Positions 6,677 through 6,902 of a stretch of 6,902 nt of DNA are shown here, one piece after another. The stretch's first letter is position 1; the number at the start of each line of letters is the position of its first letter. The DNA is from a bacterium (GTDB lineage Bacteria > ARS69). Under the pieces are notes generated by a model. That model was not told the origin of the DNA. It did no database searches and saw nothing but the letters and a program-made list of their open reading frames with translations. A program made the position numbers and the translations under genes. The stretch covers positions 1-6,902 of the forward strand of contig JALGZO010000498.1 in NCBI GenBank assembly GCA_025774865.1, in the 5' to 3' direction.

Positions 6677-6902
6677 AGCGCCCCGCCACCACCGGGGTGG
6701 CCTGCGACCTGTTGATCGAGAACGCGTCCCAGCTCCTCACGATGGAGCGCCCCGGCCTCGACGGTCCGCGGCGGGGCGACGATCTCAGGGAGGTCGGCGC
6801 AGTCGATCGTGGCGTCGTGGCGATCCACCGCGGCGACATCGCCTGGGTCGGCTCCGAGTCGGACGCACCCGCGGCGCTGGAGCTCGCGCCCGACGCCCGG
6901 CG
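6673..6902 (+). CDS. hutI: Imidazolonepropionase, N-terminal part, cut by the window edge
   Basis: HutI hydrolyses 4-imidazolone-5-propionate to N-formimino-L-glutamate, the third step of histidine degradation. Only 76 codons are visible. They match the N-terminal beta-rich part of the amidohydrolase as remembered from the Bacillus enzyme: [18 protein letters not shown], then a loop, then [19 protein letters not shown]. The metal-binding HxH lies beyond the right edge, so catalytic residues cannot be checked. The chosen start is TTG at 6673, whose last two bases overlap the TGA stop of hutU. GGGGA lies seven bases upstream (6661-6665). An in-frame GTG at 6697 is an alternative that would still leave the conserved region complete, but it lacks a clear ribosome binding site. 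Position directly after hutU supports the identification. Other amidohydrolases (guanine deaminase, for example) are less likely given the QLLTM motif and context. Confidence 0.9.
   Translation, partial: MKRPATTGVACDLLIENASQLLTMERPGLDGPRRGDDLREVGAVDRGVVAIHRGDIAWVGSESDAPAALELAPDAR
6685..6701 (+). other. Small hairpin at the hutU-hutI junction
   Basis: GCCACC (6685-6690) and GGTGGC (6696-6701) can pair around a five-base loop, forming a six-base-pair GC stem just inside the 5' end of hutI. It buries the alternative GTG start at 6697. There is no following T run, so it is not an intrinsic terminator. It could be chance in GC-rich DNA. Confidence 0.3.

Noticed and set aside
6685-6701. Hairpin as a transcription terminator between hutU and hutI
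   Set aside because: There is no T tract after the stem, and it lies inside the coding start of hutI. Termination here would break the pathway operon.

Overview
This is a GC-rich stretch (roughly two thirds G+C by eye) of bacterial chromosome with five protein-coding genes and very little non-coding DNA. The left half is one minus-strand gene, cut by the left edge. It encodes a Kgd-type 2-oxoglutarate dehydrogenase in which an E2-like acyltransferase domain is fused in front of the thiamine-diphosphate E1 domains. The right half is a tightly packed plus-strand cluster: a family-4-type glycosyltransferase, a sugar-1-phosphate nucleotidyltransferase, urocanate hydratase (hutU) and the start of imidazolonepropionase (hutI), cut by the right edge.

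The organism cannot be named from this window. The fused E2-E1 architecture is best known from Actinobacteria. It also occurs in other high-GC phyla, from memory including Acidobacteriota and Gemmatimonadota. A high-GC soil or sediment bacterium of that kind fits. No mobile element, tRNA, rRNA, CRISPR array or phage gene is visible.

The two transcription units diverge from a 186-base spacer (2960-3145). On the minus strand the spacer has a perfect TTGACA with a weaker -10 (AACTAT) 18 bases on, followed by a TTG start codon for kgd. On the plus strand it has an extended -10 (TGC-TAGAAT) just upstream of the glycosyltransferase. The plus-strand genes are separated by 4 bases, by 14 bases, and by an overlap, so they are probably co-transcribed and translationally coupled.

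HutU and HutI are consecutive steps of histidine breakdown, which yields glutamate and hence 2-oxoglutarate, the substrate of the divergent Kgd. That gives a plausible metabolic link across the divergent promoters. The glycosyltransferase and nucleotidyltransferase have no obvious role in histidine catabolism, and their position at the head of a hut operon is the most unusual organisational feature here. I found no convincing evidence of a wholly new system. The points most worth checking are the mixed operon, the altered nucleotide-binding loop of the nucleotidyltransferase (LAGKKGTRL instead of LAGGxGTRL), and the non-ATG starts of kgd and hutI.
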